From assembly GCA_024345305.1 (NCBI GenBank), contig BRON01000015.1, forward strand, positions 1,178,001-1,242,000: a stretch of DNA of 64,000 bases, written 5' to 3'. The translations under genes were made by a program, and so were the position numbers. Source of the DNA: Mrakia gelida (taxonomy: Eukaryota > Basidiomycota > Tremellomycetes > Cystofilobasidiales > Mrakiaceae). This document shows, one piece after another, positions 1 through 9,934 of this stretch. The notes under the pieces were generated by a model, which was not told the DNA's origin, did not search any database, and saw only the letters and a list, made by a program, of their open reading frames with translations. The stretch's first letter is position 1. Each line of letters starts with the position of its first letter.

Positions 1-467
1 ACTCCTCCAGATGATGCCTCGTTTCTGCTACCGTATGGTACATCCGTTTACATGTACTGACGACCGTCTTCGTGCAGCGCTCACCTCACAGGAGAGGGGG
101 ATTCAGGGAGTTGTAAAACTTGAGGGATGAAGTAGAGTGATTACGTTCACTAAGAGCTACTGTACAAAAACAATGACTAGATGACCTCGGATTAACACTT
201 GAAGAGGATGAGGGGAGTGAGAACTTGGTACGAGGAGTAAATGAATGTAAGGCATCACGAACAGAGCACGACGCGACAGGGTGCGATCTCCCGTCAGCGC
301 CCCTTTATGTACCTCAAACCACACAGCTCGCTATTCTCCACCTCATCCCTCGACTGGTCCTGTAAACACTCCCTCACACCTCTTCTCCACTCTCGACTTC
401 CGCCGCCTCCTTCTGCTGACAGAAGAAAGGTTTTTTTTTTTGCAAAGCCGACATAGGAACTTTACCC

Positions 468-1537
468 TCAACCGTTCCAACTCACTTTTTTTTCCTCGTG
501 CTGGTTGACAACGTCGAACCGAAGCAGACCCTCCCTCCTCTTCCGCTCCATAGGAGACATCCCTTCGTCATCCCATACCCGATGGCAATGCGCAAGTACG
601 TGGGATTGTTGCTCCTGATTGTAGACGCGAAGCACGATCTGCTCGAAGTTTGACAACAATCAGCGAAAGCGAGAACGAAGGAGCGGTAAGACAGACTGCT
701 GAGCTTCGATTTACCTCTTTCACGCGAGGGGTTTCCAGCAGCGACAACGCTCGTCCATCCGCCGCCATCCAGACAAGATCATCCAAAAGCTCATCGTCGT
801 ATAACCAGGCCTCGTCCTCGGCATCGTCACTGAAAGTGTATAGGATGGTCAACGACCCCACCGCCAAATCCGCAAGGAAAGGGCACACTGCGAGATTTCC
901 CTTGAAGGCTCGGGATCCTTTGAACGTGAGGGACTTGAGGCGAGTCCAGTTCACCGGGAACAAAGCGACCCCTGGAGCGGTGTCGACTGGCCATACGCCG
1001 GAGATCGAGAACACAACGTGCTCAGGGTCGAAAAGGTTGAGAAGGGACGTGGAGATGGCGTCCGTCCCACCGTCGATGCCGTTCTCGCCGAAGTAGACCG
1101 AAAGAGTGTCGAGATGAAGGGGAGTGACGGACCGGTTGGGGAGGAAAAGAGTGTTCCACTCTGGATCTCCGCCTTGTTCGTGGGTTAGGTTGATGAAGGT
1201 GAGGGATCGTGTGCGATGGAGGGATAGGAGAGGGTCCAAGGACGGAGAGAAGGGTTTGTGCTGAAAGATGGAGTAAGAATGTACCGGGGTTTAGAAAGAC
1301 TTCCAGGAGCATTGCCAGAGAGAAAATCGACAGTACCTTGACGGAGAAAAGCCGGTCTAGCTGGGAGAAGCCATTGATGGTCATGTCCAGATAAAGGTAC
1401 GGAGTAGCGAGCTCGAGGAGGGCCAGTGAGCTTTGAGCGCTTCGTCCGAGGGTTTGAGGGTCGCAAAAGGATAAGATGTTGTCCTTGATCTCGAGTGGGG
1501 TGGAGAGGAAAGGTTGATGGTCGAGACGTGGGCTCAT
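468..1537 (-). CDS. F-box-like protein (copy A of a duplicated pair)
   Basis: Three exons on the minus strand: 1337-1537, 715-1260 and 468-638, all joined in phase 0, giving 305 residues. Introns are 1261-1336 (GTACTG...CAG) and 639-714 (GTAAAT...CAG). The N-terminus (about residues 10-50) has the F-box pattern TPLEIKDNILSF followed by leucine-rich helices ending ATPYLYLDM; the rest has no motif I recognise. By family knowledge such proteins bind Skp1 in SCF ubiquitin ligases and choose substrates through the variable C-terminus; the substrate here is unknown. A near-identical but frameshifted copy lies at 36695-37762. The F-box call rests on the short N-terminal motif. Confidence 0.65.
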
Positions 1538-2117
1538 CTTATTAGTGAGTTCGAAGCTGGATGGTGGTTGGAGCTCAGTCGTGCTCGGAGCGTCCTCGGA
1601 TGGCCTTTCCTCTTTCCATCGTCAAACAATCGAGATCAGCTGACATGAGACTGGACCAGGAACTCCTCCGCTAGAACCGAGCTGATATCTGGATATCACT
1701 TTGACCATAACGCCCCCCCCCGAAACAACGACTCTGCTACCGGTCCAAAGGTAGCGGACGAGACGATGGACGAAGGGTCAGTGTGAAGTGCTGAGCTGCA
1801 AAGTGACCTTCGCCTTCCAAGGTGAGGTCTGGTCAAACAAAACACGTAAAAAGGCTGCAAACCCATGGATGGCAAATTAGCCTCTATCCGAAAGTGTATC
1901 ACTTTTGTGATGAAGGCAAGCGAGTCAGTCGCATATCCACGTCGCGGTATGCTCATCATCTAGTCATCCATCTTTTCCCTCTCAATGCTCACCCAGATCT
2001 CGCTTCGTTCGTTCGGGAGACAAAGAGTGTGATCTGAGCATTATGTACACCCGTCGCCGTCTCTGAACCGGTTTGATCGTCGAGAAGAAGGAGCGACGCG
2101 TGAGCTTCGCGTTCGTC

Positions 2118-2122
2118 AAAGG
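2118..2122. repeat. Target site duplication AAAGG, left of copia-1 copy 1
   Basis: AAAGG directly precedes the LTR start at 2123 and recurs at 6961-6965 directly after the LTR end at 6960. Five-base duplications are typical of Ty1/copia integration. The same AAAGG flanks the solo LTR at 38340-38566. Confidence 0.9.
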
Positions 2123-2349
2123 TGTTGTTGGGTCGTCCACTTGAGCTTAGGGATGTCTGCAGGATGTGGTTCAAAGCTTGTTGTATAAAGCTAGCTACTC
2201 GAAAGGTTTATATACTATGGAAATGGTCACGTGATCTGAAGGTAGCTTACAAAGCTGTTTACGAAGAATGGTTACTAACAAGGGGACTGAACGAGACGCG
2301 TTACTAAGCTACCACGTAAGACCTCTCTGCGAGTCGCCACCTTCCAACA
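2123..2349 (-). repeat. 3' LTR of copia-1 copy 1
   Basis: 227 bp, matching 6734-6960. In this copy both LTRs carry the variants TAACAAGG, CTACCACG and GACCTCTC (plus strand), which separate them from the other copia-1 LTRs in the window. Confidence 0.93.
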
Positions 2350-2379
2350 CTCCCACTCGACGAGCTGAGAGCCCTTCCT

Positions 2380-5300
2380 TCATTTCCCCCTCTGCGGGTT
2401 TCCATCCATGTCTCCGCTGGTCTTCTGATCCATCCGCGAGGGTTCCTTCTGGATGTTGAGCGATTTCTTGAACCGTTCGAGCTTTTCGACTCCGAGAGCC
2501 TTGGTGAGGATATCTGCCTGCATGTCCTCGGTGGGACAGTAGGTGAGCTTGATGAATCCTCTCTGTTGGGCCTCTCGTCCGTATTTGTACGCGACGTCGA
2601 TGTGCTTGGTCTTCTCCGAGTGAGTACCGTTCTTGGTTGTTTCGATGGCTCCTTGGTTGTCTACGTTTACTGGGATCGATCCGGTGTCGTATCCGAGTTC
2701 AGCGAGGATCTTGGCGACCCACCTAAGGCTCCGGCATCCTGCGGAGAGAGCGATGTACTCTGCTTCAAGAGAAGAGAGACTGATTGCCTTTTGGCGTCGA
2801 CTTGCCCAGATGACTGTGGATCCAAATACCTTGACGACGAATCCTGTTGTTGATCGTCTTGATTCCGTGTCTCCGGCGTAGTCGGAGTCGGTCCATAGTT
2901 CTGCGATTGGTGCGTCCGAGTGTCCTCCAAGTTGAAGCGACGTGTCTGCTGATCCTTGTAGGTATCGCATGACCTTCTTGACTGCTCCCCAGTGAACCCT
3001 TCTTGGGTCCGAGCTGAATCGGCTGAGAACTCCGACGGCGAAGGCGATGTCCGGTCGAGTGCAGACTTGGAGGTACATCAACGATCCCACCGCTTCGAGG
3101 TAGGGTACTCCGTCCAGCTTCTCTGATCCCGAATCCTCCGATTGGACCGACAGTTGCCTAAAGTCGTCCATCGGAACCTTGTTTGGTTTAGCGCCGACCA
3201 TGTTGAATCGTTCGAGGACCGTTTGAACGTATCGTTTCTGGCTGAGGTCCATTGTCCCCGCCTTGCGGTCCCTCGTAACGTCGATTCCGAGGATGGTTCC
3301 TGGGTTGAGGTCTCCTCTGTCGTCGATCTTGAATTCCTTTTGGATCTCCGTCATGACCCATTCCAAATCCTCCTTGTCTCCTGCGGCGACGAAGTCGTCA
3401 ACGTACTGGACCAACATGATCCGTCGTCCCTTCCTATGCCCTATGTAGATGCAAGGGTCCGCTTCGAGTGGATGGAGATTGAGTTGAGTTTGAAAGAACT
3501 TTGAGGAATGATTGTAGAACGCGAGTGGTGATTGCTTGAGTCCGTATAGGGCCTTGAGGAGATGCGCGACGAGTTTCTTCTTGTCGGCTCCCTTTTGTTC
3601 GTACCCTGTTGGCTGTTCCATGAAGACCGTTTCCACTAGGTCGGCTGTGAGGAACGCCGTCTTGAAGTCTCCTTGGACTAGATCGAGATCCTCCGATGCT
3701 GTGATGGCGAGGACGATCCTGAGTGAGTTGAGCTTTGATACCGGCGCGTACGTCTCGACGTAGTCGACTCCTTCTTGCTGACTGAATCCCTTGGCGACCC
3801 ATCTAGCTTTGAAGCGAGTAATCCTCCCGTCGGCTCCTTTCTTGAGCGCGTAGACCCAGCGACCTCTGACCGTTTTTGATCCTGAGGGTAGCTCTGTGAG
3901 TTCAAAGACTCCGTTCCCTTCCATCGACACCATCTCTTCGTCCATCGCTTCCCTCCAGAAGTATGCGTGCTCCGACGCCATGGCTTCTCCGTATGTATTT
4001 GGGACGGAGGGTGGTGGAAGATCCTCGAGTTTGGGTTGCGTCGCTTGAGCGTGTCCGGCGAAGTCCTCCGAAATGAAGTCGGTGATGTCGTAGTCTGTCT
4101 GGACAAATCTTGCCGAGTCTCCTGTTCCTGTGAGAGGTTTCTTGTGCCGTTGACCTCGTCCGTAGCTCCCACTCAAATCGACAGCCGGTTCATCGATGAT
4201 GGGCTCGTAAGTGTAGGAGTGCTTGACGCGTGATGGGTTGGGTTTCCTTGCCTCGGTCTCCCTGACCGGGTCTTGTTGGTTGGACTTGAGTAGGTGCTGT
4301 TCCTCTCCTTTGTCCTCCTCTAGTTCCTTCTCTTCTTCTTCCTCCTCCTTGTGGTCCTCCTTGATTCCGGCTTGTCCCATTCCTGGTAGCTCCACCGTCT
4401 GGTGGACTCCACGTGTTTCGTCGAAGATAACGTCCCGAGAATGAAGGATCGACCGCTTGGGGTCTCCATGGACTTGAAGTCGATAGGCCTTCTTCCCGTT
4501 GAGATCGCCGTATCCGAGGAAGATGCACTTGATGCTCTTGGGTTGATGCTTGATCTTTTGAAGGTTGAGCGCGTAAGCGAGAGCTCCGAACGTCCGCATT
4601 GCAGTGAGGTCGGGCTTCCTTTTGTAGTAGGCTTGGTAGGGGGTTTGAGAGTTGACTGAGGATGAGGGAATGCGGTTGATTGTGTATGTGGCGTAGTTCA
4701 TGGCTTCCGCCCAGTAGGATCCGTCGAGGTCCCTCGCGTCTCGTAGCGCGCAGGTGATCTTCTCCTCGATGGTTCGCATTCCTCGTTCGGCCTTGCCGTT
4801 TTGTTGCGGTGTGCGTGGGATAGTCGTTTCCTTGGTGATTCCTTCGTCCCGGAGGTAGAACTCGTAGTCCTTCGACGTGTATTCCCCACCGTTGTCTGAC
4901 CTGATCCGTTTGACGACGTGATTGGTCCTTTTCTCCTCCCTTTTCCTCCAGGTGATGAATGTTGCCAGTGTTTCCGACTTCCTCTTCAATGCGAACGACC
5001 AGTGGTAGTTGCTGAAGTCGTCCCAGATCGTCATCATGTAACGCATTCCTTGAGCCGAGGCGATTGGCATCGGTCCGGCGAGATCCGTGTGGACGAGTTC
5101 GAGAGGTGAAGTGGTTTTGGTGGTGGAGGTGGGGAATGGAGTTCGATGTTGTTTCCCTTCGACGCAAGGTACGCAGATCCTTTCCTTGAATCCGATGATG
5201 TCCTTTTTGGTGAAGGTTGGTAGGAGCTTCTGACGAGACAACTCCTCCATGGCGGAGATAGAAGCGTGACCGAGCCGGCGATGAAGGACCTCGATCTTGT

Positions 5301-6687
5301 CGACTCCTGTTGCCGCGAGTGCTACGTCTTCTCCTCCTGAGCCGACTCCCTTGAAGTCGCTCACGTCCAGCATGTAGAGGTTCTTCGACACCTCTTTTCC
5401 CTCCATGAACAGCGATCCGTCTCGAAGGAACTGGCATCGCTTGTTGGTTTGGGTTGTCCCCTTGCTGGGGAACCTGGTCTCGACTCCTTTGTTACCGAGT
5501 TGACCGATACTGATGAGGTTGCTGAACCCTGGGATGTGGTATACGTCGGAGATGGTGAAGGCCTTCCTTGATCCTTTCACGGTGGTCTGGAGGTGGATGG
5601 AGCCGATGCCGAGGATCTGAACGATTGATCCGTTGGCCGTCGTGACCGTTCCGTTGTGCGCCTTGTATGTTACGAAGCGTTCCCGGTCCCCGACGATGTG
5701 GTTTGATGCTCCACTATCGGCGATGTATCCATGCTTGGTTTGAGCGAAGAGCGCTTGGGCCGACGTCGCGATGTCGGATCCTGCTTGAAGACCGTAGTCT
5801 ACGAGGTGCGCCTCTTCCCTATCCTTCCAGTTCCCCTTGTTCTCCTTCTTCCCCTTCCCGAACTTCCTTCCCTTTCCACCTTGTCCCTGCCCCGTGGGCT
5901 TTCCTCCATTCAACTCCCAGCACTCCGACTTGAAGTGTCCGACCTTGTTGCACTGATGGCACTTGGCGGTCCTCTTGTCGACAAGGAGGGCTGTTTCCTT
6001 CGACGATGAAGTACCTGTCGGTTTGAGAGACTCGTGAGTCCTTACGTGGATGAGGAGGGATGTGGCGACGGCGGTTGGGTTGAGTTCTTGTTTTGATTCT
6101 TGCGCCTGGAGCGTTTGGTGTTGAATGAATTGTTCGAGTGATGCAGGTAATCCACTGAGGAAGAACATTGTGCTCATCCTGTCTGGGATGTTGAGGCCGA
6201 GAGCTGACATGTCGTCGATGATCCTTTGGAATTCGTCGATGTACTCCTGTACTGGTTCTCCCTCCTCCATCTTGAGGTCCCTCATCCTTCGGATGGCCAT
6301 GACCTCTCCCGCTCCTCCTTCCACCTTGTGAGTCTTCCTCAGAAGATCCCATGCCTCCTTTGCGTGTTTGCAGTTCCGGATCCGAGGTAGTTCTCGGTCG
6401 CTGACCGCCATTTGAATCCTGTGGAGCGCGAACTCGTCCATAAGGTCCCATTCTTCGATGTCCTTGACGTTGTTCTGCTGCTTCACGACCTCTTGTCCGG
6501 TGGTGTCCTTTTCCATAATTTCCGGGGTGAGGTTGGGCCTGGTTTTCGTACCGAGGACGACGGGCTTGATTCCTGCTTCTCCAAAAGCGATCTCCATCCT
6601 TACTGACCACGTCTCGTAGTTGGTACCATCGAGAGCAGTGAGTTTGAACAGCTTGTGATCTAGCTTCTTGGAGTAGTTGCTTGACAT
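2380..6687 (-). CDS. Ty1/copia gag-pol polyprotein, copy 1
   Basis: One 1435-residue ORF for the nucleocapsid, protease, integrase, reverse transcriptase and RNase H of the element. In order: a UBN2-type gag (about 10-210); a zinc knuckle C243-C246-H251-C256 (CHQCNKVGHFKSEC); aspartic protease DSGA at D324; GAG-pre-integrase H469/H474 with C505/C508; integrase triad D535, D598, E634 with the expected 35-residue D-E spacing; an acidic linker near 780-800; reverse transcriptase with YVDD at 1095-1098; and RNase H with WTDSDYAGD near 1265 and SSLEAEY near 1306. There is no frameshift between gag and pol, so both come from one frame. The ATG lies only 46 nt inside the 5' LTR. All catalytic residues are present. 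Confidence 0.95.
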   Translation of the reverse strand: MSSNYSKKLDHKLFKLTALDGTNYETWSVRMEIAFGEAGIKPVVLGTKTRPNLTPEIMEKDTTGQEVVKQQNNVKDIEEWDLMDEFALHRIQMAVSDRELPRIRNCKHAKEAWDLLRKTHKVEGGAGEVMAIRRMRDLKMEEGEPVQEYIDEFQRIIDDMSALGLNIPDRMSTMFFLSGLPASLEQFIQHQTLQAQESKQELNPTAVATSLLIHVRTHESLKPTGTSSSKETALLVDKRTAKCHQCNKVGHFKSECWELNGGKPTGQGQGGKGRKFGKGKKENKGNWKDREEAHLVDYGLQAGSDIATSAQALFAQTKHGYIADSGASNHIVGDRERFVTYKAHNGTVTTANGSIVQILGIGSIHLQTTVKGSRKAFTISDVYHIPGFSNLISIGQLGNKGVETRFPSKGTTQTNKRCQFLRDGSLFMEGKEVSKNLYMLDVSDFKGVGSGGEDVALAATGVDKIEVLHRRLGHASISAMEELSRQKLLPTFTKKDIIGFKERICVPCVEGKQHRTPFPTSTTKTTSPLELVHTDLAGPMPIASAQGMRYMMTIWDDFSNYHWSFALKRKSETLATFITWRKREEKRTNHVVKRIRSDNGGEYTSKDYEFYLRDEGITKETTIPRTPQQNGKAERGMRTIEEKITCALRDARDLDGSYWAEAMNYATYTINRIPSSSVNSQTPYQAYYKRKPDLTAMRTFGALAYALNLQKIKHQPKSIKCIFLGYGDLNGKKAYRLQVHGDPKRSILHSRDVIFDETRGVHQTVELPGMGQAGIKEDHKEEEEEEKELEEDKGEEQHLLKSNQQDPVRETEARKPNPSRVKHSYTYEPIIDEPAVDLSGSYGRGQRHKKPLTGTGDSARFVQTDYDITDFISEDFAGHAQATQPKLEDLPPPSVPNTYGEAMASEHAYFWREAMDEEMVSMEGNGVFELTELPSGSKTVRGRWVYALKKGADGRITRFKARWVAKGFSQQEGVDYVETYAPVSKLNSLRIVLAITASEDLDLVQGDFKTAFLTADLVETVFMEQPTGYEQKGADKKKLVAHLLKALYGLKQSPLAFYNHSSKFFQTQLNLHPLEADPCIYIGHRKGRRIMLVQYVDDFVAAGDKEDLEWVMTEIQKEFKIDDRGDLNPGTILGIDVTRDRKAGTMDLSQKRYVQTVLERFNMVGAKPNKVPMDDFRQLSVQSEDSGSEKLDGVPYLEAVGSLMYLQVCTRPDIAFAVGVLSRFSSDPRRVHWGAVKKVMRYLQGSADTSLQLGGHSDAPIAELWTDSDYAGDTESRRSTTGFVVKVFGSTVIWASRRQKAISLSSLEAEYIALSAGCRSLRWVAKILAELGYDTGSIPVNVDNQGAIETTKNGTHSEKTKHIDVAYKYGREAQQRGFIKLTYCPTEDMQADILTKALGVEKLERFKKSLNIQKEPSRMDQKTSGDMDGNPQRGK

Positions 6688-6721
6688 GACGAAGGATTGC
6701 TGAGCGGGTGGTGGCGAACTG

Positions 6722-6733
6722 GTGCTGATAACG
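6722..6733 (-). other. Putative primer-binding site of copia-1
   Basis: Sense sequence CGTTATCAGCAC directly downstream of the 5' LTR. It is identical in copies 2 and 3 and in the unrelated copia-2 element (61899-61910), so a shared tRNA primer is likely. I could not name the tRNA. Confidence 0.55.
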
Positions 6734-6960
6734 TGTTGTTGGGTCGTCCACTTGAGCTTAGGGATGTCTGCAGGATGTGGTTCAAAGCTTGTTGTATAAA
6801 GCTAGCTACTCGAAAGGTTTATATACTATGGAAATGGTCACGTGATCTGAAGGTAGCTTACAAAGCTGTTTACGAAGAATGGTTACTAACAAGGGGACTG
6901 AACGAGACGCGTTACTAAGCTACCACGTAAGACCTCTCTGCGAGTCGCCACCTTCCAACA
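6734..6960 (-). repeat. 5' LTR of copia-1 copy 1
   Basis: 227 bp, appears identical to 2123-2349. It contains the element promoter (E-box and TATA box, listed separately). Confidence 0.93.
6819..6844 (-). promoter_or_regulatory. LTR promoter core: CACGTG E-box and TATATAA box
   Basis: Read on the minus strand, CACGTG (6839-6844, in the context GATCACGTGACC) lies 13 bases upstream of TATATAA (6819-6825). The arrangement is the same in the LTRs of copies 2 and 3 and in the solo LTR at 38340. CACGTG is the core bound by bHLH factors such as Cbf1, Pho4 or SREBP; which one acts here is unknown. Confidence 0.55.
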
Positions 6961-6975
6961 AAAGGAGGGTTGCGG

Positions 6976-7227
6976 CTAATTGGGGCGAAGGACGCACATT
7001 GATCCCCTTATATAGTATTGCAACCTCAACGATGACAACGATAAATATGCGAACGCGATGATGACAGAGAGGGCCTTCATTTCAGAAGTCTCTGAACGGA
7101 AGAGAGGAAAAAGAAGGTCAACTCGATTCTCCTTCAGAGCTCCCTCGTTTCCAAACTCACCGCCATCCTTGCTGACCATCAAGAAACGGTAGACGAAGGG
7201 AGCAAAACCTTCTATGCCCATCGCCAT
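6976..7227 (-). CDS. 3' part of a small putative gene beside copia-1 copy 1
   Basis: Minus-strand exon ending KDG at 7162, a canonical intron 7092-7161 (GTGAGT, a TTGAC branch site, TTCAG), then an exon 6976-7091 coding TSEMKALSVIIAFAY and ending in TAG. The second exon has a hydrophobic stretch that may be a membrane segment. Upstream, an AG splice end (TTTCTAG) precedes the first ATG, so the true 5' end is probably further right. A related but more diverged version lies near 38600-38830 in the duplicated segment. Family not recognised. Confidence 0.35.
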   Translation of the reverse strand: MAMGIEGFAPFVYRFLMVSKDGGEFGNEGALKENRVDLLFPLFRSETSEMKALSVIIAFAYLSLSSLRLQYYIRGSMCVLRPN

Positions 7228-8846
7228 TGTCTAGAACTAGAAAGATGTCAGCGAAATTCAGGTTTGAGGAGAGAGACGGAGGAGTTCGTGAGGAACCGTA
7301 TTTAGAAACGAACAAAGAAAAAGCGAGCTTTCTGAGCGTTCGCAGGGAGCGTCGTAGAAGCAAAGATCCATTCTGAATATGAGGAGTCCAATGGGTTGTC
7401 AAGCTATTGGGCTGTCATTTTAAGGAACAGCTGAAGGAGCAATGAGAGGAAGGTCAGCGGCATGAGGAAAAAAGAAACGAGATAATTTGAGCTCGAACGA
7501 ACTTGCTTTTCCTGTTGCTAAAGCCCTTGGTGATTGGTAGGAACCTTCAAACTGAGAATTTCCGAGAGATTACAGAGTTTGGCGTGCCCAGGGGCAAGCG
7601 AGGTCGCAGCTAGTAGGGAGGAAGCGAGAGATACGCTGACACACAAGGGAAACGAGGTGGCAGCCGTAAGATCGATCGACTTTTCTGGCTAACAGACGGT
7701 CATCTCCTTTTTATTTGATATCTGGAAGAGAGGAGCTCGAGGTCAGCGCAGTAATTCCAAGTAACTGGGCCGACATCGCTGTGGCCTGAGGACAGAACAG
7801 ACTCGAGAGAAAAAGGAAAGAGGAGCGAACGTGGCTTGGAAGAAAAAGGTTGAGTCGAGCTCAAACCGGCCCGGATTCATCGCGAAGGTCGTCGCAGCAG
7901 ACAGAGAGACGGTCGTTATCTCTATCTAGCGCGGACACTGATCGCAAAGAAAAAGATCTCAAACGGATCGCGTCGCTCTTTCCTCTTCCCTCCTCAAGAA
8001 CCAGACGACGACGACCCTGCTCCCGCTCCTAGATGAGACTTAAGCCAAAACTTTACTTGGTAGCCTCTCAACACATAAGCTCCACTCTCGTTGCCCCTTG
8101 TCCCAGCCCAAGTCCCTGGCGACGCGAGTCCAAAGTCTGGCAGAACAACGTTCGTGTACGAGTCGGCAGTCGCAGGTTAATTCTCGAGGTTGATGGGGTG
8201 GGGAGTCTGAGGATGGTACTGCTGCTGTGGAAGTGGTGGCTGAGAGGAGCATGAGAACGGGCAGTCGCGTCGAGTTGTTTCTAGAACATTCCTTCTCTCA
8301 CTCTCTCTCCTTTCATAGGTTTCTATCTAGCTACGTCATAGAGTAGTCCGTAGCTCTATTTAGCAGGATCTACGACATCAACCCATAGGTATATAGCCTC
8401 GCGAACCTGGCAGAGAGTTGCTCTCAACTTGAACTGACGACCATCTCTTTGCAGCGAACTACACCCACCCATCTTCGCTTTCCTCTCAGATACATTACAC
8501 CGAATGAGCTTTAAGTGCAATCAGCGAGGGAGAAGGGAGATATCGTCGTATGACAGTGAGCAGGATTCGGGAGGGTCGTCCGAGGGACTTTTATCCTTGT
8601 CCATTCCTTTTTCTCTTCCTCTCTCTCACTTCCCCTCCACCGACTAGATGTGACTCACTCACCCTCCCTCTTCTTCCCTCTCTTACTTCCCAGGGAAACT
8701 AAATGAGCCTGGACCTCGACTGAGCACCCTTGCCCTCTTCGATCTCAAACGGATCTCAAAAGAAATCACGCTTATCCTCCGCTCCTTCTCTCTCTCTCTC
8801 CACCTCGCTCGACCTCTCACCACCAATACTTTTATCGCCAGATTCC
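7228..8846. other. Region without a supported gene
   Basis: Only short ORFs are present. Minus-strand pieces at 7228-7402 may hold upstream exons of the small gene at 6976-7227. Pyrimidine-rich tracts near 8590-8690 and 8770-8820 look like the leader of the F-box gene that starts at 8847. No repeat or RNA gene was seen. Confidence 0.4.
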
Positions 8847-9934
8847 ATGCGAATCCCTCTTGAAATCCTGCTCGCAATCATCCGACGATGCTCTCCTTCC
8901 GCCCTCGCCGCCTTCGCACGATGCTCACTTGCCTGTCTCGAGATCATCTCCCCTCTCCTCTACAACTACGTCGTTCTATAAGATTTACTTTCGCCAACTT
9001 TGTTCTTCTCGGCTCCAGTAAGTCAAGCTCTTTTTGGGCGTTTCGGGTAGATTCAGAAGCGGGAGTCTGGAAGCAAGGGCAAGGGAGAGAAGAGATGTCC
9101 ACCTCACCGACTGCTTCCTTCGTTTTCACCTCACCTACTCTCCCTCTCTCCTTCCTTCTTCCAGAATCACTCCTCTCCATCAGCTCCTCACCTTCTCCCT
9201 TACACATCCCGTGCCCAAACCAAACACCTTCACGTCAAAATACCTCGTCCCAACCCCAAAGAGCCTCCCTTCCCGACTTACAAAACTCTTCACACCCCCT
9301 CCTTCGGCCCTCTCCTCCTCGACTCCTACTCCAACGTCTACAACAGAGGCGACTTTCAAAAGCACATAAACCCCTCCCTCGTCATCTTTCCTTCTCAATA
9401 CGCCACTCCTACACTCCTCGGTCACGTACAATGGACGGGAATGCACGATCATCTCCTTCCGACCGTTTGGGATCGTGCTCGAGACGTCGTCCTCTTTGGT
9501 TGCTTCCCTAACAAGCACGCTTGGCCCATTCCTGCGTCTTGGAAGAGGGAGGAGAGGGATATCAGGGTTACGATGGACCTCACGTGATAGATAACCCAAA
9601 AACGGATCCTAGAAACCCGAACGGGTCGTGTCAGAGGTTGGTGAAGAAGTTTGTTCGGTTGTTGCAGGGGAGGGTAAGAGGGAGGATTGGGGTTGGGTCG
9701 GAGAAGACGAAAGAGATGTTTGAGATCGCGATGGAGGAGCTGACGGTGAAGCATGGAGGGACGCCGCTCGTAGAGGAGTTGAGGAGGTTACCGGTGGAGA
9801 TCTTGGAAGTCGTGAGTGCTGTTTTGATCTCGATCTCGACGTGACTTTCAGATTTGTAGAGCTGACTTTTTTTCCTTCCCTCTCACCGTTTCGTTGATAT
9901 CTAGAAGACGAGATCTGTATTTCGAACGTTATGA
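8847..9934 (+). pseudogene. F-box-like gene with an in-frame stop and a frameshift
   Basis: Exon 1 8847-9017 begins MRIPLEILLAIIRRCSP, a clear F-box start, and reaches SPLLYNYVVL before an in-frame TAA (8979-8981); coding character continues in the same frame (DLLSPTLFFSAP) to a GTAAGT donor at 9018. The acceptor is at 9164. Exon 2 9165-9811 codes a leucine-rich region up to VTMDLT, then the frame must change near 9585 to read VIDNPKTDPRNPNG and onward. A last exon, 9905-9934, ends in TGA. Architecture resembles the F-box gene at 15326-16751. Two independent lesions suggest a decayed gene; consensus errors are the alternative. Confidence 0.5.

Larger units (their letters stand above)
2123..6960 (-). 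mobile_element. Full-length Ty1/copia LTR retrotransposon, copia-1 copy 1
   Basis: The element is 4838 bp, transcribed on the minus strand, bounded by two 227-bp LTRs (2123-2349 and 6734-6960) that appear identical, starting TGTTGG and ending AACAACA in sense orientation. It is flanked by AAAGG duplications. A primer-binding region abuts the 5' LTR (6722-6733, sense CGTTATCAGCAC) and a short purine-rich tract GAGTGGGAG abuts the 3' LTR near 2350-2358. One uninterrupted gag-pol ORF fills the interior. Identical LTRs plus an intact ORF indicate a young, possibly active insertion, although the flanking site is old (see findings). Confidence 0.95.

Noticed and set aside
3142..3504. Plus-strand ORFs of 60-120 residues inside the copia elements
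   Set aside because: They are antisense shadows of the gag-pol ORF, conserved only through repetition of the element.
4190..5437. 415-residue ORF within the copia-1 interior, repeated at 20498-21745 and 28715-29962
   Set aside because: It is an alternative frame of the integrase-linker part of pol on the same strand, rich in Arg and Ser without domain features. It recurs only because the element does.
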